7,343 bases of DNA, from contig JACQVO010000079.1 in NCBI GenBank assembly GCA_016209725.1, positions 1-7,343 of the forward strand. The letters run 5' to 3'. The number at the start of each line of letters is the position of its first letter. Position 1 is the stretch's first letter. The DNA comes from Candidatus Methylomirabilota bacterium (GTDB taxonomy: Bacteria; Methylomirabilota; Methylomirabilia; Methylomirabilales; 2-02-FULL-66-22). The position numbers and the translations under genes are program-made. The notes beneath the pieces were generated by a model. The model had not been told where the DNA came from. It saw only the letters and a list, made by a program, of their open reading frames with translations, and ran no database searches. Below are positions 6,767-7,343 of the stretch, piece by piece.

Positions 6767-6801
6767 TCGGTTTGTCATTGTCAGTTTGCCATTTCCCATT
6801 G
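6767..6801 (+). repeat. Degenerate heptamer tandem array C
   Basis: Five consecutive 7-base units: TCGGTTT, GTCATTG, TCAGTTT, GCCATTT, CCCATTG. All carry T-T at positions 5-6, and a purine at position 4. It has the orientation of array A and is inverted relative to array B; a 42-base spacer (6725-6766) separates B and C. Confidence 0.7.
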
Positions 6802-7118
6802 CCCCAAGGTGGGCCATGCATACCTACCACGGAACCTCGGACCCCCGCAAGCCCCCGCCCCGTCCGGATGCGCCCCCCGCTGCGCGGCAGGCTTCGAGCA
6901 AGCTTCATAATTGGGATACGGCGCCTTCCCCGTCTCTCCGCCTGGGGAGCGCAGAATCGCTGAGCCATTTGGGGCGCGACAGATTTGCTGGGCTGATGAA
7001 CAGGGGGTGGAAAGCACTCGACGGGGCCAATCTGGTCAGGGTACCTATGTGCTTGATAGGGACTTGGTGCTTGCCTGATCGGCATCGTGGCGCGTCGAAA
7101 GACGGCCAAGTTCCTTTT
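6802..7118. other. Intergenic stretch upstream of glnE, no gene recognised
   Basis: I see no coding sequence with family resemblance, no tRNA and no convincing promoter on either strand. Open frames here are antisense or upstream run-ons with low-complexity, Pro/Arg/Ser-rich translations. The promoter of glnE is presumably here or upstream of the protease remnant, but I cannot place it. The right part may include decayed remains of the truncated protease gene that follows. Confidence 0.5.
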
Positions 7119-7301
7119 CTATAAAGTATGGAGAATATCCTCCGGCAATGGTAACAGGCCAATCGATGAGACCGCGTCAACTGAGAGCAATGTGCTCGCC
7201 GATCCCGTGTCGATCAGCACCTTCCCCATTTCGATTTCCGCCCCTCGGTACCCGACTTGGACAGCGACAAACGGTAGGTTGCCTTCAAGCTCTAGCCGCA
7301 T
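7119..7301 (-). pseudogene. Retropepsin-like aspartyl protease, N-terminal remnant
   Basis: Sixty residues that match the start of bacterial single-domain retropepsin-like proteins: a first strand pair (MRLELEGNLPFVAVQVGYRG), a second strand ending in VLIDTGSAST at 28-37 with the catalytic D31-T32-G33 motif, then VSSIGL at 44-49. Functional family members are about 120-140 residues long and continue with a flap region rich in G-V-G-G and a later G-M-D-F-L-type strand. Here a TAG ends the frame after HTL, and none of the three minus-strand frames downstream shows those motifs, so the gene looks truncated rather than frameshifted. ATG 7301 has a GGAGG SD, as expected of a once-working gene. Another minus-strand frame stops with TAG at 7317-7319, so a further gene may end just upstream. 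A working short protein is unlikely, because such proteases need the flap and C-terminal strand to dimerise. Confidence 0.6.
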
Positions 7302-7305
7302 CGCC

Positions 7306-7310
7306 CCTCC
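7306..7310 (-). promoter_or_regulatory. Shine-Dalgarno site of the protease remnant
   Basis: GGAGG on the minus strand, 4 bases before ATG 7301. It supports ATG 7301 as the original start of the truncated gene. Confidence 0.65.
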
Positions 7311-7343
7311 GGATCCCTAGCCACTGCCTCTCCCGGATGTCAA

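Larger units (their letters stand above)
6683..6801 (-). promoter_or_regulatory. Predicted hairpin in the glnE leader, with arms made of heptamer repeats
   Basis: Bases 6683-6707 can pair with 6777-6801 over 25 positions around a 69-base loop. In RNA of the glnE (minus) sense I count 19 Watson-Crick pairs, three G-U pairs (6689/6795, 6693/6791, 6707/6777) and three mismatches. The longest unbroken run is nine pairs (6698-6706 with 6778-6786). In plus-strand RNA the three G-U pairs would be A-C mismatches, so the fold is better in the glnE transcript. The stem ends 4 bases from the glnE SD, so it could affect ribosome loading. No U run follows, so it is not an intrinsic terminator. The pairing is seen directly; a regulatory role is inference, and the arms may simply be inverted copies of one repeat. 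Confidence 0.5.

Noticed and set aside
6683..6801. CRISPR-like reading of the repeat region
   Set aside because: The repeats are 7 bases long, tandem and degenerate, with no spacers of uniform length and no cas genes nearby.
6669..7109. N-terminal extension of GlnE by 147 residues from a TTG start
   Set aside because: The extension is low-complexity, includes translated heptamer repeats and matches nothing known in GlnE; ATG 6668 opens directly into GlnE-like sequence.
3852..7124. 1090-codon open frame on the plus strand, opposite glnE
   Set aside because: Its translation is Arg/Gly/Gln/Pro-rich with no family resemblance, while the minus strand here encodes an intact GlnE with all motifs. 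Long antisense frames are expected opposite GC-rich genes.
7338..7343. TTGACA at the right edge as a -35 box for the protease remnant
   Set aside because: No acceptable -10 box lies 16-18 bases downstream on the minus strand (CTAGGG/TAGGGA only), and the sequence may be the coding end of another gene.

Overview
This window is visibly GC-rich bacterial chromosome. It holds five recognisable protein genes and one broken gene. Four intact genes and the broken one lie on the minus strand; one gene at the left end runs on the plus strand and converges with them. GlnE, strong Shine-Dalgarno (SD) sites, tight gene packing and a secreted protein with a Sec signal peptide fit a GC-rich, Gram-negative-like bacterium. 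The mix (GlnE, UPF0173-type hydrolase, bacterial retropepsin-like fragment, odd heptamer repeats) reminds me of uncultivated lineages such as Methylomirabilota/Rokubacteria or the former Deltaproteobacteria. That placement is an impression, not a demonstrated result.

Layout from left to right. Bases 1-147 hold nothing I can name. At 160-876 (+) is a GNAT-fold acetyltransferase-like gene. After a convergent gap comes a small secreted protein with a putative FxLYD-like beta domain (1075-1485, -). Next are a zinc-dependent medium-chain alcohol dehydrogenase (1586-2680, -) and a UPF0173-type metallo-beta-lactamase-fold hydrolase (2845-3504, -). The large gene glnE, the bifunctional glutamine synthetase adenylyltransferase / adenylyl-removing enzyme, fills 3516-6668 (-). 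Upstream of it lie about 450 bases without an intact gene, then the N-terminal remnant of a retropepsin-like aspartyl protease (7119-7301, -).

Transcription of the minus-strand genes runs retropepsin remnant -> glnE -> hydrolase -> dehydrogenase -> secreted protein. Only glnE and the hydrolase are clearly coupled: 11 bases separate them, and the glnE stop codon is part of the hydrolase SD. The other gaps are 164 and 100 bases. GlnE adjusts glutamine synthetase activity to nitrogen supply; no shared pathway with the downstream enzymes is evident.

The most unusual content is non-coding. Degenerate 7-base tandem repeats occur in two intergenic regions: two arrays between hydrolase and dehydrogenase, and two oppositely oriented arrays just upstream of glnE. 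The glnE pair can fold in the glnE transcript into a 25-position hairpin whose foot is 4 bases from the glnE SD. One array downstream of the hydrolase runs over its stop codon.
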